A stretch of DNA of 64,000 nucleotides from Pseudomonas lundensis (GCF_002269125.1 NZ_NQKI01000018.1:1-64000), one strand, 5' to 3'; counted from the stretch's first letter, positions 18,635-27,098 are shown. Notes: a model not told the origin generated them from the letters alone. Numbers and translations are program-made.

Positions 18635-18811
18635 TTGATAGATCGTAGCCACGATGAAGCAATGGAAAATTTGTTCCAGACTGATCCGTAGTACGCAGCT
18701 GAATTGCTCACCGAAGTCCGCCTTGATGGTGGTGCCGATGAGTTGGCGGTTCTTGAACGTCAGCTTTGTTCTGTCTTTGCTGTCAAGGAGGCTGAACTAA
18801 GCATCCAGTAA
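18635..18811 (+). pseudogene. Remnant of a HigA/COG3636-type antitoxin-like regulator
   Basis: From a TTG at 18635, preceded by AGGTG, the frame reads IDRSHDEAMENLFQTDP, then a TAG stop at 18689, then YAAELLTEVRLDGGADELAVLERQL, ending at 18811. The SHDEA-x3-LF-x2-DP-x-YAAELL-x-EV pattern resembles the N-terminus of XRE-type probable addiction-module antidote proteins. The helix-turn-helix part is missing and no toxin gene is nearby. It looks like a decayed passenger at the right end of the island. Recognition is by memory only. Confidence 0.42.
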
Positions 18812-18827
18812 TTCGGCTTGATTCTAA

Positions 18828-18914
18828 ATGGTATTTTTCATGGTTTTTAAATCGTGAGTACCTTTCGGACTCTTATTTTACTGGGGCTAAGCAGGCACTT
18901 GATAATAGAGTGGG
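18828..18914 (+). other. Candidate right end: arm-like repeat and attR core
   Basis: ATGGTATTTTT followed by CATGG (18828-18843) echoes ATGGTATTTTTT plus CCATGG just upstream of int (5483-5500). GAGTGGG at 18908-18914 matches the core in the guaA end. A 12-base palindrome CCGGTTAACCGG (18924-18935) follows. Together they suggest the island boundary is here, but the core match is only 7 bases. Confidence 0.45.
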
Positions 18915-18945
18915 TAAGTCTGGCCGGTTAACCGGTTCGATGTGA

Positions 18946-18982
18946 AAAAGGCGGTCAACACTCAGTGTTGGCCGCCTTTTTT
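18946..18982. terminator. Bidirectional terminator between island and treR
   Basis: AAAAGGCGGTCAACA pairs with TGTTGGCCGCCTTTT (one G-T pair) around a short loop, with T runs on both strands. It would end treR transcription from the right and anything leaving the island from the left. Confidence 0.85.
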
Positions 18983-19066
18983 GTTTCTCCGGGTGGTCAC
19001 TGTTCGGCTGTCCGGGGCCTGGTCACTGAGGAGAGCAAGCCTGCGCGCAACCAGTGAGTGAACGAC

Positions 19067-19771
19067 CTAGCGCCGCGCCACATCGGAAAAGTAAAACTTG
19101 TCCAGCGTGTGCCGCGACTCGGTGTACTCAAACTGCCGGCCGTCCTGCAAAAACGTCTGGTTGCTGACCACGATCACATGGCTTTGGCCGTCCATGTCCA
19201 GGTGTTGCTGATCGTCCTGGCTGCGCGGCACGGCTTCGATGGTGCGCTGGGCGTAGCTGATTTGCAGCTTCAGTTGCTGTTCGATATAGGCATAAATCGA
19301 GTGCTGGGCGATGCCTTCGTCCAGCCCCGGGATCAGGTCGGTCACGAAGTGGTTGATGTCCAGAATCACGCGTTTGCCATCGATGCGCCTGACCCGTTTG
19401 ATGCGGGTGATGGCGCTACCTGCCTCGGCATCAATGTGCTTGTGCAGGGCTCCTTCGAGGGCAACCTGGCTGAACTCGACGACATCGGTGCTGACGTTTT
19501 CACCCAGCCGCGGCCAGGTTTCTTGAAAGCTGACGATGCCACCCAGTTGAAATTCAATCGGGCTGGAAGACAGTACAAACGTTCCTTTGCCATGCACCTT
19601 GTGCGCAAAACCGCGCTCCTGCAGTTGCTCAATCGCTTTGCGCACCGTGCCGCGACTGGCGTCGTAGGTGGTCATCAGCTCTGCTTCCGAGGGCAGGCGG
19701 GCACCGCGTTGCAGCCGCTCAGTGGTAATGCTGGCAAGCAGATCGCTATAGATCTGGTTGTATTTGGTCAT
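19067..19771 (-). CDS. treR: Trehalose operon repressor TreR (GntR/HutC family)
   Basis: A 234-residue GntR-type regulator. The N-terminal winged helix (YNQIYSDLLASITTERLQRGARLPSEAELMTTYDASRGTVRKAIEQLQERGFAHKVHGKGTFV) is followed by a UTRA ligand domain of the HutC class (about 85-234). Family members sense trehalose-6-phosphate and repress the trehalose transport operon. It is divergent from the EIIBC gene and shares a 268-base spacer containing a large palindrome, its likely operator. The start at 19771 (MTKYNQIY) is chosen over an in-frame upstream ATG at 19837, which would add a basic, non-conserved stretch. Confidence 0.92.
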   Translation of the reverse strand: MTKYNQIYSDLLASITTERLQRGARLPSEAELMTTYDASRGTVRKAIEQLQERGFAHKVHGKGTFVLSSSPIEFQLGGIVSFQETWPRLGENVSTDVVEFSQVALEGALHKHIDAEAGSAITRIKRVRRIDGKRVILDINHFVTDLIPGLDEGIAQHSIYAYIEQQLKLQISYAQRTIEAVPRSQDDQQHLDMDGQSHVIVVSNQTFLQDGRQFEYTESRHTLDKFYFSDVARR

Positions 19772-19930
19772 GGCGATGGCTCTATGCCGATGGGTGCTCA
19801 GGGCCCGAACCTTAAGGGCAGGGCTCAGGCAGCGCAAGTCTCATAAAGGATTGGGAGTCTTCATACGCAGTTTTCAGAACGTCCTCTCAGACTCAATCCT
19901 GTGCCCGCGAATGAAAAATAAAATAACTCA

Positions 19931-19972
19931 ACTCGTCTGTACCAGTTATTAATTTAACTGGTACAGACGAGT
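19931..19972. promoter_or_regulatory. 18-bp-arm palindrome between treR and treP, likely TreR operator
   Basis: ACTCGTCTGTACCAGTTA (19931-19948) is repeated exactly inverted at 19955-19972 around TTAATT. Its place midway between divergent treR and treP suits an operator, and HutC-class regulators bind such dyads. A terminator is less likely here because it would lie upstream of both genes. Confidence 0.65.
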
Positions 19973-20038
19973 ATTTTTCGTTTCAGCGTGCTGCCTCAAC
20001 GACGCGCCATAAAAATAATGACAAGCGGGAGATACGGC

Positions 20039-21481
20039 ATGAGCCACGATTACTCATCCATCGCCAGCGAGCTGCTAAAAAGCCTCGGTGGTGCCGACAA
20101 CATCGAACAGGCTGCGCACTGCGTCACGCGTCTGCGCCTGGCGCTAAAAGACGTGAATCGGGTCGACAGTGCAGCGCTCAATCAGATCGATCTGGTCAAG
20201 GGGTCTTTCTTCAACGGCGGGTTGTTTCAAATCGTGATCGGCCCCGGCGACGTCGAAAAGGTGTATGCCGCCTTACGCGAGCAAACCGGGCTGGCGGCTG
20301 CCACCCTGGCTGACGTCAAACAAAAGGGCGTCGACAAGGCCAACGCCATGCAGCGTCTTGTACGGGTGTTTTCGGATGTGTTCATGCCGATTCTCCCCGC
20401 GCTGATCATTGCCGGCCTGTTGATGGGCATCAACAACCTGATCGGCGCCAAGGGCATGTTCATCGAAGGTCAGACCTTGCTTGAGGCCTACCCCAAGCTG
20501 GACGGGCTGTGGAGCCTGATCAACATGATGGCCAATACCTCCTTTGTATTTCTGCCCGCGCTGGTCGGCTGGTCGGCAGCCAAACGATTTGGCGGCAGTG
20601 AAATCCTGGGCATTGTGCTGGGCCTGATGCTGGTCCACCCCGACCTGCTCAATGCCTGGAACTATGGCAAGGCCGTGGCCGGGCTGGAGGGTCAAAGCCT
20701 TCCCTACTTCGACATTTTTGGTCTGTTCCAGATCGAGAGGGTCGGCTATCAAGGGCAAATCCTGCCGATCCTGCTGGCCGCCTATGTGATGAGCGTGATC
20801 GAGAAATGGTTGCGTGCGCGGGTGCCCAATGCCATTCAATTACTGGTCGTGCCGATAACGACCATCGTCATTACCGGTGTGCTGGCGCTGGCAATCATCG
20901 GCCCGGTAACGCGGCACCTGGGTATTTTGATCACCGAGGGCGTGGTCACGCTGTTCAATCTGGCCCCCCTGATCGGCGGCCTGATTTTTGGCCTGCTGTA
21001 TGCCCCTATGGTGATTACCGGCATGCACCACATGTTCCTCGCGGTCGACTTGCAGTTGATCTCCACGCAGGGCGGCACCTTTATCTGGCCGATGATTGTG
21101 ATGTCCAACCTGGCGCAAGGCAGCGCGGCACTCGGGGTTTTCTACATGAGCCGCAATGTGCGTGAGCGCAGCATGGCCTCCACCTCGGCAGTCTCGGCCT
21201 ATTTCGGAATCACCGAACCGGCCATGTTCGGCATCAACTTGCGTTACAAATTCCCGTTTTATGCGGCGCTCACAGGGTCGGCACTGGGCAGCATTTTCCT
21301 GTCGTTAAATCAGGTCCAGGCTTCGGCAATAGGTGTCGGCGGCTTGCCCGGTTTTATCTCGATCATCCCTCAACACATCCCCATGTTCGTGATCGGGATG
21401 CTCGTGGCCATCGTGGTGCCGTTCGTCCTGACCTGTGTCCTGAACATGAAAATCATCCGCCCCGGTTTCCGCGTGGCCTGA
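20039..21481 (+). CDS. treP: PTS trehalose-specific EIIBC
   Basis: A 480-residue transporter that phosphorylates trehalose to trehalose-6-phosphate during uptake. The N-terminal IIB domain has the phosphorylation-site Cys28 in AAHCVTRLRLALKD. The IIC domain (about 105-475) has about ten membrane segments with ITGMHHMFLAVDLQLI and the SAYFGITEPAMFGINLRYKFPF signature of the glucose/sucrose/trehalose class. It has no IIA domain, so phosphate must come from the EIIA-HPr-EI fusion encoded three genes downstream. GGGAGA lies 7 bases before the chosen ATG at 20039. First gene of the structural operon. Confidence 0.94.
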   Translation: MSHDYSSIASELLKSLGGADNIEQAAHCVTRLRLALKDVNRVDSAALNQIDLVKGSFFNGGLFQIVIGPGDVEKVYAALREQTGLAAATLADVKQKGVDKANAMQRLVRVFSDVFMPILPALIIAGLLMGINNLIGAKGMFIEGQTLLEAYPKLDGLWSLINMMANTSFVFLPALVGWSAAKRFGGSEILGIVLGLMLVHPDLLNAWNYGKAVAGLEGQSLPYFDIFGLFQIERVGYQGQILPILLAAYVMSVIEKWLRARVPNAIQLLVVPITTIVITGVLALAIIGPVTRHLGILITEGVVTLFNLAPLIGGLIFGLLYAPMVITGMHHMFLAVDLQLISTQGGTFIWPMIVMSNLAQGSAALGVFYMSRNVRERSMASTSAVSAYFGITEPAMFGINLRYKFPFYAALTGSALGSIFLSLNQVQASAIGVGGLPGFISIIPQHIPMFVIGMLVAIVVPFVLTCVLNMKIIRPGFRVA

Positions 21482-21529
21482 CTTCCGTCATTTGCCGGCA
21501 ATGACGCAGAGCAAAGCAAGGAACTTGAT

Positions 21530-22912
21530 ATGCACGACTGGCAGCGTTCGGTGATCTACCAGATCTACCCCAAGAGTTTTTACAGTCACGCCGGCAATGC
21601 CACGGGCGATTTGCTGGGGGTGGTCGACAAGCTCGATTATCTGCAATGGCTGGGGGTCGATTACCTGTGGCTGACGCCGTTTCTGCGTTCGCCCCAGCGG
21701 GACAATGGCTACGACATCAGCGACTACTACGCCATTGATCCGAGCTACGGCAGCATGGCCGATTGCGAGCTGCTGATTCTCGAAGCCCGTGCCCGGGGCA
21801 TCAAGTTGATGCTCGATATTGTGGTCAATCACACCTCCACGGAACACCCCTGGTTTCAGCAAGCCCGCAGCAGCCTCGACAACCCGTATCGAGACTTTTA
21901 TATCTGGCGCGACCAGCCAAACAACTGGCATTCCAAGTTTGGCGGGTCAGCGTGGGAGTACGAAGCGCAGACTGGCCAGTACTACCTGCACCTGTTTGAC
22001 CACACCCAGGCCGACCTCAATTGGGACAACCCCACGGTGCGCGCCGAGGTCTATAAATTGATGCGCTTCTGGCGCGACAAAGGCGTGGGCGGTTTCCGTC
22101 TGGACGTCATCAACCTGATCTCCAAGCCCGCCGATTTTGCCCAGGATGACAGCGACGGCCGCCGTTTTTACACCGATGGCCCGCGTGTGCACGCCTACCT
22201 GCAAGAGATGCACCGCGAGGTGTTCGCCGGGCACGATCTGGTCAGCGTCGGCGAGATGTCTTCGACCTCCCTGCAACACTGCATCCGTTACTCGAATCCG
22301 CAGAGCCGTGAGCTGTCGATGACGTTCAATTTTCATTACTTGAAGGTGGACTACCCAAACCAACAAAAGTGGGTGCACGGCGACGTCGAAACCTTGAACA
22401 TCTACCGCCTCAAGCGCGACGCAGGCGAGACCCATGCCGGGTGCATGGCCGCGATCATGCAAAAGTCGCGGGACAACGGCCGCACCCCGATGCAATGGGA
22501 CCATCAGCCGAATGCGGGTTTCAGCAGCGCCCGGCCCTGGATAGACCTGCCTGACAATGCCGCCCGCATCACGGTCCAAGACCAGCGCAATGACCCGTCT
22601 TCGGTGTTGCACCACTACCGCCACCTGATTGCCTTACGTCGCGCTGAGCCGTTACTGCAACACGGCAAATATCACCCGTTATTGTTGGAGCACCCGCACG
22701 TCTGGGCCTACCTGCGCGAGGGCGATGACGAGCGATTACTGGTGCTCAACAACTTTTACGGCATGCCCTGCGATATCGAATTGCCTGCTGAGGTCATCAG
22801 CGAGCACATGCCGCAGCGTGTACTCATCAGCAACTACGACGACTGCCCGCAGCGAACGCGGCGCATCACGTTAAGGCCCTACGAATCGTTCGTCCTGCAC
22901 GTGCAGTCCTGA
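21530..22912 (+). CDS. treC: Trehalose-6-phosphate hydrolase with a ~90-residue internal deletion
   Basis: A GH13 enzyme of 460 residues that should split trehalose-6-phosphate to glucose and glucose-6-phosphate. The nucleophile is in GGFRLDVIN (Asp192) and the acid/base in SVGEMSS (Glu242). Family members are about 550 residues. Here the frame passes directly from YPNQQKWVHG to DVETLNIYRLKRD at residues 284/285. The intervening stretch of the family, including the NHDQPR segment with the third catalytic Asp and the QGEELG segment, is missing without loss of frame. The protein is therefore probably inactive. The reading frame is otherwise clean and the C-terminal beta domain is present. It follows treP by 48 bases. 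Confidence 0.88.
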   Translation: MHDWQRSVIYQIYPKSFYSHAGNATGDLLGVVDKLDYLQWLGVDYLWLTPFLRSPQRDNGYDISDYYAIDPSYGSMADCELLILEARARGIKLMLDIVVNHTSTEHPWFQQARSSLDNPYRDFYIWRDQPNNWHSKFGGSAWEYEAQTGQYYLHLFDHTQADLNWDNPTVRAEVYKLMRFWRDKGVGGFRLDVINLISKPADFAQDDSDGRRFYTDGPRVHAYLQEMHREVFAGHDLVSVGEMSSTSLQHCIRYSNPQSRELSMTFNFHYLKVDYPNQQKWVHGDVETLNIYRLKRDAGETHAGCMAAIMQKSRDNGRTPMQWDHQPNAGFSSARPWIDLPDNAARITVQDQRNDPSSVLHHYRHLIALRRAEPLLQHGKYHPLLLEHPHVWAYLREGDDERLLVLNNFYGMPCDIELPAEVISEHMPQRVLISNYDDCPQRTRRITLRPYESFVLHVQS

Positions 22913-23023
22913 CGCGCATTCAGCCTTGCAGGCCGCGTTGTGCGGTCTCAAGCAGCCTGTTGCAGCGGCGACAGGCGTTTTGCCCGCAGCGTTTTACCCA
23001 TAAAAATAAAAAAAGGTGGATGT

Positions 23024-24247
23024 ATGAACACAACACTCAACCGCAGCGTAATCGCCGCGTGCTTAGGCTTGCTTGCGCCCTTGCCATCACAGGCCCTGGA
23101 GTTCTCGGGCTACCTGCGCAGTGGCGTTGGCAACGCGCTCAACGGTGGAAAACAAACCTGTTTCAAGCTCCCCGGCGCTGAAACCAAATACCGGCTGGGC
23201 AACGAGTGCGAGCAGTACGCGGAGCTGGAACTTCGCCAGGACATTTTGACCCTCGATGACGGCTCGGTGCTCAGCGTCGACGGCATGGCGTCGTTTTATA
23301 ACCGGTATAACCGCCAGCTCACCTTCCAGGGGGAGAACGGTTCGGTGCGCATGCCCCAGCTGTATGCACAATGGTCGAACCTGCCGAGTCTCAATGGCGG
23401 TTCGCTGTGGGCCGGGCGCCGTTACTACAAACGTAACGACATCCACATCTCTGATTTCTACTACTGGAACCAGAGCGCCACAGGCGGGGGCATCGAAGAT
23501 GTACTGATCGGCGGCCTGAAATACAGCTACGCCTTGTCCCGCAAAGACAGCCTGTACCAAAAAGACCCTGTCACCCGTCACGACGTTAACGTGGCCGGGT
23601 TCAAGATCAATCCCGGGGGCGAGCTGGAGTTTGGTCTGACCTACCTGGAAAAGCCCACGCGCACCAATGCCCACAGCGGTTGGGCGATCACCGCCCAGCA
23701 TGTGCAAAACGACTTTTTGGGCGGCCGCAACAAGTTCGCAGTGCAGTATGGCGAAGGGTCGGGCACGGGACTCGGTTACACCGGCAATACCCAACTGGAC
23801 AACAGCAGCAAACGCTATCGCCTGGTTGAGTTTTTTGACTGGCAAGTGACGCCGCGTTTTGGCGGCCAAATCGAAGCCGTCTACCAAAAGGATGTTCGTC
23901 CCCAGGGTGGCAATCAGCACTGGATGTCGCTTGGCGTACGCCCGGCCTACGCGATCAGTGAGCAATTCAAACTGGTGACGGAGCTGGGCCACGATCAAGT
24001 CAGGGCCGCAGACGGCACCCGCACCCTGAGCAAATTCACCTTCGCGCCCACCTGGTCGCCCAAGGGGCCCGGCTTTTGGGAGCGCCCCGAAATTCGCCTG
24101 TATTACACCTATGCCCGCTGGAACAAAGCTGCGCAGCTCGCCGCCAATCAATTGGACGCCGGTTCGGCGTTATCTGACAGCGGCGCGTTTGGCAGGGCGC
24201 GGCATGGTTCAAACATGGGGTTGCAGGTCGAGTACTGGTGGAAATAA
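23024..24247 (+). CDS. LamB-type maltoporin-like outer-membrane porin
   Basis: A 407-residue outer-membrane protein. The signal peptide ends near PSQA-LEF (about residue 25), followed by GYLRSGVGNALNGGKQTCFKLPG, which is the LamB start with its conserved Cys pair (Cys46 and Cys61 area, disulfide in loop 1). The rest shows alternating beta strands, SLWAGRRYYKRNDIHISDFYYWNQS, and the aromatic C-terminal VEYWWK. It should let trehalose or maltose-like sugars cross the outer membrane for the PTS. The chosen ATG has AAAGGTGG upstream. It lies between the hydrolase and the general PTS gene in the same transcript. Confidence 0.9.
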   Translation: MNTTLNRSVIAACLGLLAPLPSQALEFSGYLRSGVGNALNGGKQTCFKLPGAETKYRLGNECEQYAELELRQDILTLDDGSVLSVDGMASFYNRYNRQLTFQGENGSVRMPQLYAQWSNLPSLNGGSLWAGRRYYKRNDIHISDFYYWNQSATGGGIEDVLIGGLKYSYALSRKDSLYQKDPVTRHDVNVAGFKINPGGELEFGLTYLEKPTRTNAHSGWAITAQHVQNDFLGGRNKFAVQYGEGSGTGLGYTGNTQLDNSSKRYRLVEFFDWQVTPRFGGQIEAVYQKDVRPQGGNQHWMSLGVRPAYAISEQFKLVTELGHDQVRAADGTRTLSKFTFAPTWSPKGPGFWERPEIRLYYTYARWNKAAQLAANQLDAGSALSDSGAFGRARHGSNMGLQVEYWWK

Positions 24248-24306
24248 GCGACGCTGCCGGGGCTCGCACGCCATTGGCACTCAAACTCTCTATTGCAGGT
24301 GAAGTC

Positions 24307-26829
24307 ATGGTTACACCCTCACAACTGGAACTGCTGACGCCCCTGCCGGGAATCGTGCGTGCACTTGATGATGTCCCCGACCCGGTGTTTTCCAGTCGCC
24401 TGATGGGCGACGGCGTGTGCATCGATCCAACGTCGCAGATGTTGTGCGCCCCGCTGGCGGGCGTCGTCACTAACGTGCAGCACACCGGGCATGCCCTGAG
24501 CATCACCCATGACAGCGGCGTGCAGGTGCTGCTGCACATTGGCCTGGACACGGTGAACCTTCAAGGCAAAGGTTTCATCGCGCAGGTGGAAGACGGCCAG
24601 CGTGTTGAGGCCGGGCAACCGTTGATCGAGTTTGATGCCGATTACCTGGCGCTTCATGCGCGCAGTTTGCTGACGTTGATGCTGGTCATCAGCGGCGAAG
24701 CGATTCAGTCGCTGGCGCAATGCGGGGTGAAGGTCGAGACCGGTCAGCCTGTGTTGCACGTGCACGTGAAAACAGGGACGCAACCTGCGTCCGCCAGCCA
24801 TGAAGATCGTCCAGTGTTGCATTCGCAGGCCGTGTTGCTGCCCAACCCCAACGGCCTGCATGCGCGTCCGGCTGCGGTTTTGGCGCAGGCTGCAAAAGGT
24901 TTTGCTGCGCGTGTTCAACTGCATCGCCAGCACGACAGCGCCAACGCCAAGTCGCTGGTAGCGATCATGGCGTTGCAAACCGCGTATGCAGACAGCGTTT
25001 ACCTCAGTGCTGCGGGGCCGGATGCCGACGCGGCCATCCGTGAGCTGTCCGAGTTGCTGGCACAAGGATGCGGCGAAGAGGTTGAGTTCGTGGTGTTGGC
25101 TCCTGACCCGCAACCCGTCGCCAATGATGAGGTGTCAGATGTGCTGCGCGGGGTGTGCGCCTCCACGGGGTCGGCGTATGGGTATGTGGTGCACGTGGCG
25201 CAAAGCGCGCTGGAAGTGGTCGAACAGGCCAGCGAGGCACAACGCGAACATGCGGCGCTGCAACACGCGCTGGACCGTGCGGCCATTGAACTGCAAGGCT
25301 TGCGCGATGACGCAGCAAGTCCGGCGCAGAGTGAGATCTTTCGGGCTCATCAGCAGCTGTTGCAAGACCCGAGTTTGGTGGAGCATGCCGCTGAACTGAT
25401 CAACTCCGGCAAAAGTGCGGCCTTCGCTTGGCGCAATGCCACCGAAGCCACCGCGGCGTTATTCAAAGGGTTGGGCAGTCCGTTACTGGCGGAGCGGGCG
25501 CTGGATCTCGAAGACGTGGGGCTGCGCGTGCTGAAACGGATTCTCGGCGTGGATGACAGTGCGCTGGCATTGCCCCATCAGGCGATATTGGTGGCGGAAC
25601 AACTGACGCCCTCGCAAACGGCCAGGCTGGATACCCGCAAAGTCGTGGGATTTGCCACCGTGGGCGGAGGGGCTACCAGCCATGTCGCCATTTTGGCCCG
25701 TGCCCTGGGCATCCCGGCGTTGTGTGGGGTGTCACCTCAGGTGCTGGCGCTGGCCAGCGGCTTGCCGGTTTTGTTGGATGCCGATGCGGGTCAGTTGCAC
25801 TTGCAGCCCGATATCAAACAGGTAGAGCGGCTGGGTGAGCAGCGCGCACTGCGTCAGGACCGGCACCAGCGGGATTTGCAACACGCGTCCTTGGCCGCCT
25901 GCACCCGCGACGGGCACCCGGTTGAGATCACGGCCAACATTGCCTCGCGGGCAGAAGCTGAACACGCGATGACGCTGGGCGCCCACGGTGTCGGGCTGCT
26001 GCGCTCGGAGTTTTTGTACCTGGATCGCAACCGCGCCCCTTCCCATGACGAACAAGTGGCGACTTACAGCGAGATTGCTCGCTCCGTAGGCCTTGACCGC
26101 CCGTTAGTCGTGCGCACGCTGGATGTGGGCGGCGACAAGCCGCTGGCCTACGTGCCGATGACCAGTGAAATCAACCCGTTTCTGGGCATGCGCGGGATCC
26201 GTTTATGCCTTGAACGCCCTCAATTGTTGCGCGACCAATTGCGCGCCATTCTGAGCTGTGCCGGGCTAACACAGTTGCACATCATGCTGCCGATGGTGAC
26301 GAATCTGTCGGAGCTGCGAATTGCACGGCAAATGGTGCAGGAGGAGGCGCAACGGTTGGGGCTCGCCCACTTGCCCAAGCTGGGCATCATGATCGAAGTG
26401 CCCGCCGCTGCCTTGATGGCCGATCTGTTTGCACCGGAGGTGGATTTCTTCTCGATTGGCACCAACGACCTGACTCAATACACCTTGGCCATGGACCGCG
26501 ATCATCCACGTCTGGCCCGTCAGGCCGACAGCTTGCACCCGGCAGTGCTGCGTTTGATCGCTCACACGGTCCGGGCAGCCCACGCCCATGGCAAGTGGGT
26601 GGGCGTCTGTGGCGCCTTGGCGTCCGAGCCGTTGGCGGTGCCGGTGCTGCTTGGCCTGGGAGTGGATGAGCTGTCGGTCAGCGTGCCGCTGATCCCGGCG
26701 ATCAAGGGGCGGGTGCGCGAGATCGATTTCAAGGCCTGTAAGGTTTTGGCAGAAAAGGTGCTGGCGCTTGAAAGTGCCGAGCATGTACGAGCCACCTTGC
26801 AGCCTCAATCTGTGGGTGTGGAGATCTGA
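24307..26829 (+). CDS. EIIA-HPr-EI fusion phosphotransferase
   Basis: An 840-residue cytoplasmic fusion carrying all soluble PTS steps. The EIIA(Glc)-type domain (1-150) has its active His77 in LLHIGLDTV. The HPr domain (about 172-260) has His185 in NGLHARPAAV. Enzyme I (about 280-840) has His459 in GGGATSHVAILARALGIPAL, the PEP site GMRGIRLCL and GTNDLTQYTLAMDRDHP, and the Cys-containing GVCGALASEP. Phosphate passes from PEP through EI, HPr and EIIA to the EIIBC encoded upstream. The start at 24307 has AGGTGA close upstream; an in-frame ATG at 24238 overlaps the porin end. All active residues are present. Confidence 0.94.
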   Translation: MVTPSQLELLTPLPGIVRALDDVPDPVFSSRLMGDGVCIDPTSQMLCAPLAGVVTNVQHTGHALSITHDSGVQVLLHIGLDTVNLQGKGFIAQVEDGQRVEAGQPLIEFDADYLALHARSLLTLMLVISGEAIQSLAQCGVKVETGQPVLHVHVKTGTQPASASHEDRPVLHSQAVLLPNPNGLHARPAAVLAQAAKGFAARVQLHRQHDSANAKSLVAIMALQTAYADSVYLSAAGPDADAAIRELSELLAQGCGEEVEFVVLAPDPQPVANDEVSDVLRGVCASTGSAYGYVVHVAQSALEVVEQASEAQREHAALQHALDRAAIELQGLRDDAASPAQSEIFRAHQQLLQDPSLVEHAAELINSGKSAAFAWRNATEATAALFKGLGSPLLAERALDLEDVGLRVLKRILGVDDSALALPHQAILVAEQLTPSQTARLDTRKVVGFATVGGGATSHVAILARALGIPALCGVSPQVLALASGLPVLLDADAGQLHLQPDIKQVERLGEQRALRQDRHQRDLQHASLAACTRDGHPVEITANIASRAEAEHAMTLGAHGVGLLRSEFLYLDRNRAPSHDEQVATYSEIARSVGLDRPLVVRTLDVGGDKPLAYVPMTSEINPFLGMRGIRLCLERPQLLRDQLRAILSCAGLTQLHIMLPMVTNLSELRIARQMVQEEAQRLGLAHLPKLGIMIEVPAAALMADLFAPEVDFFSIGTNDLTQYTLAMDRDHPRLARQADSLHPAVLRLIAHTVRAAHAHGKWVGVCGALASEPLAVPVLLGLGVDELSVSVPLIPAIKGRVREIDFKACKVLAEKVLALESAEHVRATLQPQSVGVEI

Positions 26830-26831
26830 AT

Positions 26832-27098
26832 ATGTTTGAAAAAATGCGTCAGGCGCTCTGGAAAGCGCTGAGCCCGGATCTGGTGCCCGATGCGGCCAGT
26901 GCTGCCTCATCCTTGCTGGACAGCGCTGTGTTGGCGGCCTTGGGCGGGGCCGATAACGTTAAATCCGAACAAAAAGTCGCACTGACCCGCGTGCGTGTCG
27001 AAGTGTGCGATGCCTCGAAAATGGCCGCGCATGTGCAGGCCTTACCCAACGTCATGGTCTTTGCCAATGGCGTGGTGCATGTGCTCGACGGCAGTTAA
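26832..27098 (+). CDS. EIIB-like protein without the phosphorylation-site Cys
   Basis: An 88-residue protein 2 bases after the EI fusion. VLAALGGADNVKSEQKVALTRVRVEVCDASKM and the NVMVFANGVVHVL end align with glucose-type EIIB domains (ALGGKENI ... DACITRLRV-x-V-x-D ... GVQ-x-IFG). The active-site Cys before the I/L-TR motif is Ala50 here, so it cannot carry phosphate in the usual way. The only Cys (59) is at another position. It may be a regulatory or structural partner, or a decayed EIIB kept by cotranscription. Confidence 0.68.
   Translation: MFEKMRQALWKALSPDLVPDAASAASSLLDSAVLAALGGADNVKSEQKVALTRVRVEVCDASKMAAHVQALPNVMVFANGVVHVLDGS

Larger units (their letters stand above)
5196..18914 (+). 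mobile_element. Integrative island in the 3' end of guaA (IncQ-like replication, RP4-like oriT, trbJKL, type ISP enzyme)
   Basis: The island starts at the guaA 3' end, a known integration hotspot for tyrosine-recombinase islands. It holds an integrase facing away from guaA, an AlpA-type regulator, RepA and RepC-like proteins, iterons, trbJ/trbK-like/trbL, an oriT-like region with traJ, and a 1630-residue restriction-modification enzyme. It ends near a second GAGTGGG at 18908. Beyond this the sequence returns to the trehalose cluster typical of the Pseudomonas core. Non-coding parts are visibly more AT-rich than the flanks. No relaxase, VirD4/TraG coupling protein or VirB4/TrbE ATPase is present. 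Boundaries are inferred from a short core match and nearby arm-like repeats, so the right edge could be off by tens of bases. Confidence 0.75.
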
